Origin: an uncultured Muribaculaceae bacterium
GTDB lineage: Bacteria > Bacteroidota > Bacteroidia > Bacteroidales > Muribaculaceae
Direction: 5' to 3'
Assembly: GCA_934555895.1 (NCBI GenBank)
Contig: CAKTFH010000003.1
Coordinates: 1 to 64,000 of the forward strand
DNA: 64,000 bases
Position 1 is the first letter of the stretch; the number at the start of each line of letters is the position of its first letter. The notes beneath the pieces are model-generated. The model saw only the letters and a list, made by a program, of their open reading frames with translations. It was not told where the DNA came from and did no database searches. The translations under genes and the position numbers were made by a program. Shown in pieces: positions 1-10,100 of the stretch.

Positions 1-64
1 TGATACATCTCTTATGGAGAGAAGTAGGAAAAACACAGGACTTCAGAATAACGGATACGGAATA

Positions 65-649
65 ATGAGACGAATCATTTTACTTCTGGCAATCATCATT
101 GCAGGTGCTTATCAAACTGTGCTGGGGCAAAATGTGGCGGTAAAAACCAATTTGCTTAACGACGCATTCTTAAATCCAAATATTGGCATAGAGGTTGGCT
201 TGGCCCCGAAATGGACATTGGAGGCTGCCGGACAATTCAATGCATGGAATTTATCGCATGACAGACGATGGAAACACTGGGCCCTACAGCCTGAGGCACG
301 CTATTGGCTCTGTGACCGCTTCGGTGCACATTTCTTTGGCATACACATGCATGGCGGCCAATATAATATAGGAGGTTTCGACGGAAAAATCAACTTCTTG
401 GGCACCGATGCACGGAAGCTGAAAGACACACGCTACCAGGGCTGGTTTGTGGGAGCAGGCGTAGCATATGGATACGCATGGATATTGGGTCGCCACTGGA
501 ATCTTGAAGCGGAAATAGGAATAGGATATTCCTACACTCGATATGACAAGTTCCGTTGCTCAGGATGCGGGAAAAAAGTGGAGACAAACCAACCGCATCA
601 CTACGTAGGACTCACCAAGGCAGCTATAAACTTAGTTTATCTATTCTAA
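65..649 (+). CDS. DUF3575 family outer-membrane-type protein, first gene of the fimbrial operon
   Basis: 194 residues from the ATG at 65. The frame is open from 14, but the ATG at 65 begins directly at the signal peptide (MRRIILLLAIIIAG, cleavage probably near the following LGQ). The mature part has alternating aromatic and polar segments (NVAVKTNLLNDAFLNPNIG, GRHWNLEAEIGIGYSYTRYD) and ends in LVYLF, which suits a small outer-membrane beta-barrel. DUF3575 proteins commonly open Bacteroidales Mfa/Fim-type fimbrial loci, and here the next gene follows after 11 nt. By inference it is an outer-membrane accessory to fimbria assembly; the biochemical role of the family is not settled. The operon promoter is not visible and must lie upstream of the window. 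Confidence 0.82.
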   Translation: MRRIILLLAIIIAGAYQTVLGQNVAVKTNLLNDAFLNPNIGIEVGLAPKWTLEAAGQFNAWNLSHDRRWKHWALQPEARYWLCDRFGAHFFGIHMHGGQYNIGGFDGKINFLGTDARKLKDTRYQGWFVGAGVAYGYAWILGRHWNLEAEIGIGYSYTRYDKFRCSGCGKKVETNQPHHYVGLTKAAINLVYLF

Positions 650-660
650 GAGCAACGAAC

Positions 661-2091
661 ATGAAAAAGACAATCATTATGCTGGCGGCCCTATCGGGCA
701 TAGGCTATATGTCGGACAACGCCGCGGCAAAAGACACAAAAAGCTTCACTTCGGGTGTGGCCATACACAACTTCCACATGAATCGAGAGGGGAAATATCT
801 CAATGTGGAGATGGATATGGATTTAAACCAACTCAACGTAGGCAGCAACCGCGCCGTGCTGCTCACGCCGAGACTCATCAACGGAACCGATTCGCTCGAC
901 CTCCCGTCGGTTGGCATTTACGGCCGCAGCCGATATTACTATTACGTGCGCAACGGAATAGGCTGCATTTCAGACGAAAACGAGACGATTTATCGGGCAT
1001 CGGAAAAACCTGACAGCCTCACTTACATCAGGCTCACCGAATACAAAGACTGGATGGACGGAGCTACACTCCGGTTTCATCGCAGCGACTGGGGATGTTG
1101 TCACAAGATATTGGCCGAATATGTAGACACATTGGGCCATCATCGCGAGGCATTCTTCCCTGAACTGATATTCGTGCAGCCCAAAGCCGAAATCGAGAAG
1201 ACACGTTCGCTGGCGGGCTCGGCATATATCGACTTTCCCGTCGACCAGACGGTGATATATCCCGACTACCACAACAACACCGCTGAGCTGGGCAAGATAG
1301 AAAACACCATCGATTCGGTGCGCGCCGATAAAGATGTGACCATCACGCAGGTGTGGCTGAAAGGCTACGCGTCGCCCGAGAGTCCCTACGAACACAACAA
1401 AGATCTGGCCATAGGCCGTACGGCAGCTCTGAAAGAGCATATCGGGCAGCTCTTCCATTTTGACGACAACACCATCGACACCGACTATGAGCCGGAAAAC
1501 TGGGAAGGACTGCGCAAATATGTCGAAAAATCGAACATCGACCACCGCGACGAAATACTCGCCCTCATCGACAGCGACATGGAACCCGACGCCAAGGAAG
1601 CAAAAATCAAACGCACATATCCTAAAGAATACCGCTTCCTGCTGGAGTATTGCTACCCATATCTGCGACGCACCGACTACCGTATCAAATACAATGTCAG
1701 GTCGTTCTACGATGTCGAGGAAATCAAGCGCATCATGGCAGAGAAACCTCAGAAGCTGAGCCAGAACGAATTTTACCTCGTGGCACAGGATTACGAGCCG
1801 GGTACCGAAGCATTTACTGATGTGTTTGAAACAGCCGTGCGCCTATACCCCGACGACGAGGTGGCAAACCTCAATGCAGCCAACGCCGCCATCCGCCGTG
1901 ACGACTTCAACACCGCACGCCGCTACCTCGCCAAGGCCGGCAACTCGGCCGAAGCGATCTATGCCCGCGGAGCACTTGCAGTGAGGGAAGGCGATTACGA
2001 AACCGCTCGCCGGTGCCTCACCTCGGCAAAAGAGATGGGGCTCGAAAAAGCAGCCGCCACACTTGACGAGCTCAACAAAAGGCTCAAATGA
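661..2091 (+). CDS. DUF3868 domain protein with OmpA-like and TPR-like C-terminal parts
   Basis: 476 residues from the ATG at 661 (MKKTIIMLAALSGIGYMS, signal peptide). Residues about 25-130 match the DUF3868 pattern, with an exported beta-rich segment after SFTSGVAIHNFHM and a run of Tyr in GRSRYYYYVRNG. Residues about 185-275 resemble an OmpA/peptidoglycan-binding fold: YIDFPVDQTVIYPDY is followed by GYASPESPYEHNKDLAIGR, close to the usual G(Y/H)(T/A)S...N..L...R pattern. The last 90 residues are Ala-rich helical repeats (NLNAANAAIRRDDFNTARRY, YARGALAVREGDYETARRC) like TPRs. It sits between the DUF3575 gene and the fimbrillin gene, the usual order in Bacteroidales fimbrial loci. Inferred role: periplasmic or outer-membrane anchor linking the fimbria to the wall. 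Confidence 0.83.
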   Translation: MKKTIIMLAALSGIGYMSDNAAAKDTKSFTSGVAIHNFHMNREGKYLNVEMDMDLNQLNVGSNRAVLLTPRLINGTDSLDLPSVGIYGRSRYYYYVRNGIGCISDENETIYRASEKPDSLTYIRLTEYKDWMDGATLRFHRSDWGCCHKILAEYVDTLGHHREAFFPELIFVQPKAEIEKTRSLAGSAYIDFPVDQTVIYPDYHNNTAELGKIENTIDSVRADKDVTITQVWLKGYASPESPYEHNKDLAIGRTAALKEHIGQLFHFDDNTIDTDYEPENWEGLRKYVEKSNIDHRDEILALIDSDMEPDAKEAKIKRTYPKEYRFLLEYCYPYLRRTDYRIKYNVRSFYDVEEIKRIMAEKPQKLSQNEFYLVAQDYEPGTEAFTDVFETAVRLYPDDEVANLNAANAAIRRDDFNTARRYLAKAGNSAEAIYARGALAVREGDYETARRCLTSAKEMGLEKAAATLDELNKRLK

Positions 2092-2151
2092 TATCACAAC
2101 GGCAATAGACCACAAACAAGAAACAATCATCAAACATTTTAATTTACCAAC

Positions 2152-3924
2152 ATGAAAAAGAAAATTTTATTTATGTCGATGCTGGCATCACTGCTTATGA
2201 CAGGATGCTCACAAGACGAGGTCGTCCCGGTAGAAGGTGGCGGCACCGATGGCGAAGCTACGACCAGCTACATGGCTGTCAACCTTATGTCGCCGGATAA
2301 CGCTACAGGCAAAGCTGCAGGCCGTGCAACAGCTGCCGATGGCTATGAGGACGGAAGTTCTGACGAAAACACCGTTAATAATGTTCGCTTCTATTTCTTC
2401 GACGGAGCCGGCGGAGCTGCATATGTCAAGCTCAACGGCAGCAGCTATGTGAATTACTACGACTGGGAGAATCCCACACAAAATGCTGACCAGGAGAAGG
2501 ATGATATAGAGAAAATACTCTCAGCCACGATCGTCATCTCTACAAAACAAGGCGATAAGCTTCCCCAGATGGTGGCAGCCGTAATCAATCCACCCACCGG
2601 CACTGATGGGAAAATTGTGTGGGGCGACGACTCAAAGAGTCTCACTCAGCTTAAAAATGTTACCGCCGATTATGCAGCCAACGGCCTTACCAAATCGGGG
2701 CATTTCGTAATGTTCAATTCCATATATGTGAACGGAAGCACAGAGGTCAGCGCAGTTCCCATTGCAAGTGACAACCTCCAGAAAAAGCCGGAAGACGCCG
2801 AAAACCACCCCGTTACCATTTTTGTAGAGCGTAGCGTGGCCAAGGTAAGGGTAAGTATCGATAACAAAGCCGGCTTTGAAGACGGAAAACTTGCCCTTAA
2901 GAGCAAAGAGGGCGACGCCGAGACCCCCATCTTAGTCGGAGGAAAACAGGTTTACCTTCAACTCAACGGGTGGAGCCTGACAGCTGACACCGATAAAGGC
3001 CGACTGGTGAAGAAAATCAATCCCGCATGGCAAAATACATGGTGGCAAGGGGAGCATCGCACATTCTGGGCTATCAATGATTTAGAAGCTAAAAACCAGT
3101 GGCACACCTACAACGAAATCGGAACCGCCCTTGGAACTCCTCTGTATACCAATGAAAACGCTGCCAAGAATGATGGCGATGCGAAACCAGGTAAGGCACA
3201 AAGCAACACCAAGGTCATCCTTAAGGGTACACTTTGCGATGAAGCTGGCAAACCCTTTACAATTGTAAGGCATCTGGGAGCATACTTTGCCGACACATAC
3301 AATGCAACCGACGAGAGCGAGAATCTTAAAGCATTGAAAGATAATATCCTCAGTCAGTTAGTAGCTAATGGTCTGAACTACTATTATGCAACAACAGAAA
3401 CACAGATTGTGGGTGAGGAGTCGAAGGCGGTAGCAGTGCGCAAGCAGATTGATAAAAACGATATTAAGATTGTAATAGCTGAGCAGAAGAAAGAAGAAGA
3501 GAAGGACAACAACTGCTATGTATATGCCCAGCTTACAGATGCTGCCGCTGCAAAGACATGGTACAATACCTTGGATGAAGGCACCACGGAAAAACCGGTT
3601 AATCCAATAGCATTCTCTGAAATCAACACCAATCTTTCATCGAAAGTTGACAAAGCCTTGGTATGGAAATCGGGCATGACATATTACTACTACGAAATCT
3701 TGCATTCTCTAAACCCTCAGAATAAGGAAGAGAAAGGTGTGGTACGTAACCACATTTATGACACAAAAGTTACAAAGATTCTCGGTCTGGGCACGCCTGT
3801 TTACGATCCTACCCAGGTGATTTATCCTGAGAAACCTTCGAAGAACGACCACTACATCGCCGCTGAAGTCAAAATACTCTCATGGCGCGTTGTCAACAAC
3901 GATTATATCCTGGATTGGAATTGA
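2152..3924 (+). CDS. Mfa1-type fimbria major subunit (fimbrillin) lipoprotein
   Basis: 590 residues. A lipoprotein signal peptide ends MLASLLMTGC with the lipid Cys at residue 19. The N-terminal domain (residues about 40-250) has the features of Mfa1/FimA fimbrillins: VNNVRFYFFDGAGG, a VERSVAKVRVSI strand, and long Ala/Asn/Asp-rich loops. The protein ends AAEVKILSWRVVNNDYILDW, the conserved C-terminal strand used in fimbrial polymerisation. In this family the prolipoprotein is exported, lipidated, and cut by a surface Arg/Lys protease before donor-strand assembly; that is established for Porphyromonas relatives and inferred here. The start is the only ATG that gives a lipobox. It is followed by two hairpins (3932-3997) before the anchor gene, which may set a high major-to-minor subunit ratio. 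Confidence 0.85.
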   Translation: MKKKILFMSMLASLLMTGCSQDEVVPVEGGGTDGEATTSYMAVNLMSPDNATGKAAGRATAADGYEDGSSDENTVNNVRFYFFDGAGGAAYVKLNGSSYVNYYDWENPTQNADQEKDDIEKILSATIVISTKQGDKLPQMVAAVINPPTGTDGKIVWGDDSKSLTQLKNVTADYAANGLTKSGHFVMFNSIYVNGSTEVSAVPIASDNLQKKPEDAENHPVTIFVERSVAKVRVSIDNKAGFEDGKLALKSKEGDAETPILVGGKQVYLQLNGWSLTADTDKGRLVKKINPAWQNTWWQGEHRTFWAINDLEAKNQWHTYNEIGTALGTPLYTNENAAKNDGDAKPGKAQSNTKVILKGTLCDEAGKPFTIVRHLGAYFADTYNATDESENLKALKDNILSQLVANGLNYYYATTETQIVGEESKAVAVRKQIDKNDIKIVIAEQKKEEEKDNNCYVYAQLTDAAAAKTWYNTLDEGTTEKPVNPIAFSEINTNLSSKVDKALVWKSGMTYYYYEILHSLNPQNKEEKGVVRNHIYDTKVTKILGLGTPVYDPTQVIYPEKPSKNDHYIAAEVKILSWRVVNNDYILDWN

Positions 3925-3931
3925 ACCTGAG

Positions 3932-3943
3932 CGCCTTAAGGCG
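3932..3943 (+). repeat. 12-bp perfect palindrome just after the fimbrillin stop codon
   Basis: CGCCTTAAGGCG reads the same on both strands and begins 8 nt after the fimbrillin stop. As RNA it would form a short GC-rich stem with a TTAA loop. It precedes a second, larger hairpin at 3961-3997. A 12-bp palindrome alone can occur by chance in 64 kb; its place directly 3' of the major subunit gene is what makes it notable. Confidence 0.5.
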
Positions 3944-3960
3944 TTGCTGACATAATAGAG

Positions 3961-3997
3961 ATGTGTCCGGGAGGCGGCTCCCGTCTCCCGGATACAT
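3961..3997 (+). terminator. Strong hairpin between fimbrillin and Mfa2-type genes (attenuator or mRNA 3'-end candidate)
   Basis: The arms ATGTGTCCGGGAG (3961-3973) and CTCCCGGATACAT (3985-3997) pair over 13 positions with a single G-U, around an 11-nt loop. The next bases are AACTATAATAATC, so there is no strong U tract. It could be a weak terminator, or a stem protecting the 3' end of the abundant fimbrillin mRNA, lowering expression of the genes downstream. No promoter of the TAnnTTTG type is visible between here and 4207, so read-through probably feeds the rest of the operon. Confidence 0.55.
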
Positions 3998-4206
3998 AAC
4001 TATAATAATCAAAAAAATACACAATACAGTACCCGCCCACCGGTACTCAAGGGAGGTGCGGCACCGGAAACCTGCACATACACTCAAACACCCGGCAGGT
4101 ATCCCATCTCTACATGACAATAATGATGCGGAAACTACGCACACTATCATACACCCAACCAAGCAACATAAGGTTTAACCCATATAATCAAGCAAGAGTA
4201 AACGAT

Positions 4207-5271
4207 ATGAATATACTGACATTGATAAAAAATGTGGCAGCCAAGGTCTGCGTGGTGTCAGTCTGCCTGTTGGCTCTTTCGTCGTGCAACAACTGGATTT
4301 ACGAAGAAGAAGGCGATTGCTCGGTGCATTACCGGCTCAAATTCCGCTACGACAAGAATCTGAAGTGGGCCGACGCTTTCGCCAACGAGGTCTCATCGGT
4401 TCACCTTTATGCATTCGACCAATCAGGCCTGCTGGTATGGCAAAAGGAAGAACAGATAGATCCGGCATCAGCCCACGGCTATTCAATGTCGCTTGACCTG
4501 CCGGCCGGCGACTACCGGCTGCTGGCATGGTGCGGCCTCCGCAACGACGGAGAGCGCGAAGAGTCATTCACTGTACCCGAAGCCCGTGTGGGCCAAACAC
4601 GCATGCAGCAACTGCAGTGCGCCCTTAACCGTCGGCACGACGCCTCAGGCGCATACAGCGACAACCATTTGTATCGTCTTTTCCATGGCACGAAAGATGT
4701 GTCGCTGCCGGTGGACGACGACGGCGGCAGCTATGAATACACCATGCCCCTTACTAAAAACACCAACCATATACGCGTAATCTTACAGCACCTCTCGGGG
4801 GAGGATGTGAACAAGGCTGATTTCATCTTCCGCATAGATGACGAGAACGGCCTGATGGCACACGACAACGAGCTGATGGCCGACGAGAATATCAACTACC
4901 GCCCTTGGGATATACAGAGTGTCGAGGCCGGAATCGGCAAAGACGACAACCGTGCCCTCAGCAATGTGACAGGACTCGTCGCCGACTTCACCGTAGGGCG
5001 CCTGATAGAAACACATCACGAGAAAATGATACTTGCCATCGACACCCGCGACGGCAAAAAGGTAGCCCGCATACCCGTGATCGACTACGCTTTGATGGGA
5101 AAAGGGTATTACGAAAAAGAATACCGCTATCCGATGGACGAGCGCGAATTTCTCGACCGTATGGACGAATGCGTGATGACACTCTTTATCGACGAAGATC
5201 ACAACTGGGTAAGCAGCGTCATCCAGATTCTGTCATGGCGCTTGGTGCTGAGTAACGTTGAGATTGAATAA
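4207..5271 (+). CDS. FimB/Mfa2 family fimbrial anchor lipoprotein
   Basis: 354 residues from the ATG at 4207, chosen because it starts directly at a lipoprotein signal peptide (AKVCVVSVCLLALSSC, lipid Cys at residue 27); the open frame begins at 4114. Conserved FimB/Mfa2 features follow: YEEEGDCSVHYRLKFRYDKN near the mature N-terminus, then FANEVSSVHLYAFDQSGLLV and LPAGDYRLLAWCGL, and a C-terminal strand VIQILSWRLVLSNVEIE like that of the fimbrillin. In Porphyromonas, Mfa2 anchors the fimbria to the outer membrane and limits its length; the same role is inferred here. A 282-nt spacer with two hairpins separates it from the fimbrillin gene, and the next gene follows after 23 nt. Confidence 0.88.
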   Translation: MNILTLIKNVAAKVCVVSVCLLALSSCNNWIYEEEGDCSVHYRLKFRYDKNLKWADAFANEVSSVHLYAFDQSGLLVWQKEEQIDPASAHGYSMSLDLPAGDYRLLAWCGLRNDGEREESFTVPEARVGQTRMQQLQCALNRRHDASGAYSDNHLYRLFHGTKDVSLPVDDDGGSYEYTMPLTKNTNHIRVILQHLSGEDVNKADFIFRIDDENGLMAHDNELMADENINYRPWDIQSVEAGIGKDDNRALSNVTGLVADFTVGRLIETHHEKMILAIDTRDGKKVARIPVIDYALMGKGYYEKEYRYPMDEREFLDRMDECVMTLFIDEDHNWVSSVIQILSWRLVLSNVEIE

Positions 5272-5294
5272 TCAGCAAGGAGAGAATTAAACTG

Positions 5295-7091
5295 ATGATT
5301 CGGAAGAAAATACATAACATTGTGGTTTATCTGGCGGCAATAGCGCTCCCTCTTCTGGTGGCGTGCAGCAGCCAGGAAGAATCGTTGCCCCCCTACGACA
5401 ACGAGGAAGCCACTCTGCTTATAAACCTCGAGCCGATCGGACTCTCACGAGCCGCCGGGGAGCAACTTCTCGACAACGAAAAAATGAGAAGTGTGCGCGT
5501 GGTGGTGCTGCACGATGCCGACGGAACAGTGGAACATAACCGACACTTCACACTCGAGGGTGCGCAGGCACAGAAAAAAATATTGCTCAAAGTGACACCC
5601 AATGAAAAGAAAAAAATATTTCTTTTCGCCAACGAAGAGAGTGTGTCGGCCGTAGAGGGCACACAGAGCGGAAGCCAGACGCTTACCGACTTTTTCCAAA
5701 GCTATAATGAGAACGATGCCGGCTTTGAGGCAGCGGTGAACGAACTTTACTTCGCCCCCGACTACTCCGAGAGCAGACCCATACCGATGTCGTCGGTCTA
5801 CGAAATCGATTTCCCCGTAAAAGGAAATTTCGAAGGCACATTCCATGTGGTGCGGGTCGCCACAAAATTCACCATAAACTTCAGGAACTGGCGAGGAGAG
5901 GATGTAACTGTCAGCACTCTTTCCATAGAAAAGCATGCCGACAAAAACTTCCTCATGGCGCATGTCAACGACAGTGAGCAGAACCGGCAACTCTTCAACG
6001 GAAAAACATGGATTCAGTGGCTGAAAGATGTATCCGATGCTTCGTCGGAGAACGACGATTACACCACCACCGAAGCAGCCGGCTGGCTGAAAGACTACGA
6101 TCTGCCGTCACAAGCCGACAAATCGATGACCTATACACACAGCGCGCTTACCGTAGAAGCTGCGAGCTTCAACGGTAACAATCCGGCAAACTCACACCCG
6201 GGCGAAGCATCTACAGTTTTCTATCTGCCCGAAAGCCAGAATCTAAAGGACGGCGGCGCAACCGATAAAGAGCAGGAGTACACCCTGAAACTCGACATTG
6301 ACGACGACGGAAGCAACGAATCGTTTGTCTACCGCCTGCCCAACCTCAAGGCGCTTTTCCGCAACACCCATGTGGTGGTGAACATCACCATGTATTATAA
6401 TCTTGAACTATCGGTCGATGTCATCCCCTTCACACAAATCGAAGACCTCGAACCCGATTACGGCCTGAAGAGAGAGGAACTCACCGGCTATATCGAAACC
6501 AAGGATAAAAACGGCAATACATGCTGGTTCGACGGAGGCAACGGCCCCTACTATCTCGGCCCACGTGATGCCATAGGGAAGCCGGTAAACATCAAAGGAA
6601 CCGACTATCTGCTCGTATATACCGATGTCTGTGCTAACGACGGAACAGTAATAACTTCCGGCAACGACCGGAAGACCGTCAACCTGCACCATATATATGA
6701 AATACATGAAGAGAAAATTCAAAAAAAATATCTTCTGACTCCTGAAGCCATCACCGGTTACACCCACGGAGACGACTGGTATTTCAATCATTTACAACAG
6801 ATTGTGCATCTCGATGGAGACCACGTATTCCCTATAGAGTCCTACAATGGCAAAAACAATACATTTTGGGAGCAAGCCTATGAGAATACAAAGGTAAAGT
6901 GTTGCCTCACGCTGAACGAATGGGACCGCTATGATTGGACCAGAGGCTACTGGTGGGGCTGGGATAACCTATACCCGAAATATTGGTTCGACATTTTCGG
7001 CAACCGCTATACCTGGGAAGAAGGGAAAACAAGGGAAGCAAGACTGAAGATAATCGGGAATGAATGGGTGAAATACCTTGAGGATTATTGA
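5295..7091 (+). CDS. Fimbrial-operon lipoprotein, probable minor or accessory subunit
   Basis: 598 residues. The signal peptide ends in the lipobox LPLLVAC with the lipid Cys at residue 24, followed by SSQEES. The N-terminal half has fimbrillin-like traits: EEATLLINLEPIGLSRAAGE, MRSVRVVVLHDADGTVEHNR, KIFLFANEESV, and FHVVRVATKFTINFRNWRG, like the VERSVAKV strand of fimbrillins. The middle holds LFRNTHVVVNITMYYNLEL, typical of this superfamily. The last 200 residues are unusually rich in Trp and Tyr (DWTRGYWWGWDNLYPKYWF). By position and fold signs it is a fimbrial accessory subunit, comparable in role to Mfa3-Mfa5. I cannot assign it to a single named family. It is exported and lipidated. Confidence 0.68.
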   Translation: MIRKKIHNIVVYLAAIALPLLVACSSQEESLPPYDNEEATLLINLEPIGLSRAAGEQLLDNEKMRSVRVVVLHDADGTVEHNRHFTLEGAQAQKKILLKVTPNEKKKIFLFANEESVSAVEGTQSGSQTLTDFFQSYNENDAGFEAAVNELYFAPDYSESRPIPMSSVYEIDFPVKGNFEGTFHVVRVATKFTINFRNWRGEDVTVSTLSIEKHADKNFLMAHVNDSEQNRQLFNGKTWIQWLKDVSDASSENDDYTTTEAAGWLKDYDLPSQADKSMTYTHSALTVEAASFNGNNPANSHPGEASTVFYLPESQNLKDGGATDKEQEYTLKLDIDDDGSNESFVYRLPNLKALFRNTHVVVNITMYYNLELSVDVIPFTQIEDLEPDYGLKREELTGYIETKDKNGNTCWFDGGNGPYYLGPRDAIGKPVNIKGTDYLLVYTDVCANDGTVITSGNDRKTVNLHHIYEIHEEKIQKKYLLTPEAITGYTHGDDWYFNHLQQIVHLDGDHVFPIESYNGKNNTFWEQAYENTKVKCCLTLNEWDRYDWTRGYWWGWDNLYPKYWFDIFGNRYTWEEGKTREARLKIIGNEWVKYLEDY

Positions 7092-7144
7092 GAATGTCAC
7101 ATCCGCCTCACTCCCGCACTCTCACGAAGTATTGAACAATCATC

Positions 7145-10100
7145 ATGTCAAAACAAATCATAAAACATAGCATATTTATCCTGGCAATCGTGGCCTCGCT
7201 GGTCATGGCTGTCGCTCTCGCCGGGTGCAGAGACGACATCCTCTACACTCAGGCTGAGATTCCCGATACCGATGTCGAAATCGTGGGCGAAGTAGCCTTC
7301 AAGCCACTTGTAGCCACGGAAGTGCAGACACGCTCCTCTGAAAAAGATGCTCCATCAGGGCTTAAATTCAGGGGAATAAAATCGCTGTATCTTTTCTTCT
7401 TCGACTCTGAGGAAAACATTGTCGAAGAGCATTGCGGCGATGTCGCCTTCACCGCAGTACCTTCCGACGGAACTGCAGAGCACGTAACATTCAGCAAAAC
7501 TGTTCGTGCCGGCCGGTATTACATCTTCGCCGTGGCCAACATTTCCGACAGGCAGAAAGCCGACCTCATAAAAAATGTGAGAACTATCGATGCCCTCAGA
7601 GACTACCCTCTCGCCTGGGACGGCGATATAAACGACGACCTGGAGATGTTCGGCGTATTCAAGGCCGCCACCCCTGAAAACCCGATTCCCGACAACACAG
7701 TATTTGAAGATAACGTACTCCTTACCATCACAAAACGCACAAGCCTGCACTCATGGGTGCGCAGGGCCACATCAAAGGTCACCGTAGATTTCGACGGCAC
7801 AGGTCTGAAAGACGGCGTCACCGTCTACATAAAGAAAGCCACACTGAGAGATGTGGCCACAGGTGCATTGCTCGGCAGAGCATCACGCGTCGACGAAAAC
7901 CACTTCGAATGCAAACACACAGCCGATTATGCCATAAGCTACGGAACAGGCGATGATAACACCAACTATCTCACAGTGACAAATGCCGGTGTTTCAAAAC
8001 CGAAGGATGTGTGGGGCGACGATTGCGGCATCGACACATTCCACGACGATAATGCAAAAGCACTCCCCTGCTACGAAAACATGCAGGGCGAACCCGGCGC
8101 GAACAAGCTTCAGGACACCAACGGCGACGGCATAATTGACGACAGCGAACGACAAGTGATAAAAGACAATGTGCCTAACGGCACATATCTCGAAGTGGAG
8201 GGATATTATGTATCCGACCGGCACGAATATAAATCGCACGGAGACATCATATACCGCTTCATGCTCGGGCAAGATGATGTGAAAAACTTCGACTTGATTC
8301 GCAATCACCATTACCAGATTACAATGAAGTTCAAAGGCTACGGCAATGATGTGGACTGGCATGTGGTGTATAAAGAGCAATATCTCGATGCCACATACCC
8401 GAAAGATGTGAACTATCAGGGCGAATTTTTCGAACCCGCAGGATCGAGTTATCAAACTATAGTTAACGGCGGCCACACATTCGCGAGCGAGAATGTAATC
8501 ACAGTGACAAGCTTTGAGACCGACGGCACACAAAACACCTGGAAAGAACCGCATGTCGATTATGCATACTCTGTTTATGACGAAAAGACCGGCGGCTGGA
8601 TTGACGACACAGATGCCGCTGCCAACCCATGGCTCGAACTGAAAGAAGGAGAGCTGATCGACAACAAATCCAAGCAATACAGCTACACCGCTAAAATGGC
8701 ACAACCGGAGCCGACGACAATCGATGCATTGTTTCCTAAGAATGCGCCGACACCCCAGCCATATAACCTCTCCAGTCCTACGGGAAACAGCGATGTGACA
8801 AATACCGCAAACTGCTATATAGTGGGTGCTCCGGGCGAATATATCATCCCGCTGGTGTATGGCAATGCAATAACCGGCGGCCGCACCGATGACAAAAGTG
8901 CATATAACTCCGAGCACTTTGTAAACCACCGTGGCACGCGAATCACTAAACCGTATATCAAAGACAACGGAGTAAATCTTACACCGTCGAATATAGAAGT
9001 GCGGCTCATATGGCAAGATGCCAATCAACTTGTCGACCCGACATCCATCACATTCGAACCCGATATGTTCAATGGAAAAGGCGCTATAAAATTCCGTATA
9101 GGCACCATGCAGGAAGGAAATGCCGTAATAGCTCTGATCGACAAATCTGCACCCGAAGACCCCGATGTAGTTCTCAACCGAGGCGTGTGGGGTACAGGCG
9201 GAAGCACCAAGGCAATCTGGAGCTGGCACATATGGGCCACCCGCTTCGGGACAGACAGTTTCGAGAAAACCATCACCATTACCAACCGGGAGGAGAAAAA
9301 ATACGATTTAATGCCGGTGCATCTCGGATGGTGCTCAGGAGGCCGGAAAATCAAGTATTACCCGCGCCGCAAATGTGAAATCACATTCACAGTCGGAGAA
9401 AAAGAAATCAAGAGGACAATCATCCAATATCCTCATTTCCTGCTTCCGCGTGGCAATCACCCCTACTATCAGTGGGGGCGTAAGGATCCGTTTGTAGGAA
9501 CAGATGTAAAAGAAAGCAACAAAACCATCTGGACCCACACAAGTGGGCCGCTGTCAGACGGATGGACCAAATACAATCCGCCACGGCTTTACAATGAACC
9601 GAAAGAAATAAAGCCAGACGGTTCAATGATTGAATCGTGGAAAGATGATAAACGGCACAAAACAGTGGAATGTCTCCACATGCTGATTCAAAACCCCGAC
9701 AAATGGCATAATGCCACACGCCAACCTAAAGGCGGTGCGGATAAAGACCCACAGTATGTAGGTTTTGAAAGCCTTAATGTGTCATATTCCGACCTATGGT
9801 CACTCGGAGGTTATAAGACAATCTATGACCCATGCCCACCGGGATATCAGGTCGGCGACCGTGATATGTTCACCGGATTGCTTTATTACGACAAGACCGG
9901 TAACGATCTGCATAGAACAACTCCCAGCTTTTGGTATGATGTGACCGAAGACAAAATGCCATCTGATTACTACGATATAGGCAGTGTGAACAGCCAGGTG
10001 CTGGAGTTTTACACCGACCCGAGGAAACTGCAATCAATCATCTTCCCCGTCTCAGGTTACAGAGACTACGACAATACAGCCACCGTACTATCTTATCCGA

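Noticed and set aside
7994..9229. Long open frame (411 codons) antisense to the large fimbrial lipoprotein
   Set aside because: It encodes a Cys/His/Val-rich translation without domains and mirrors the well-supported gene on the plus strand.
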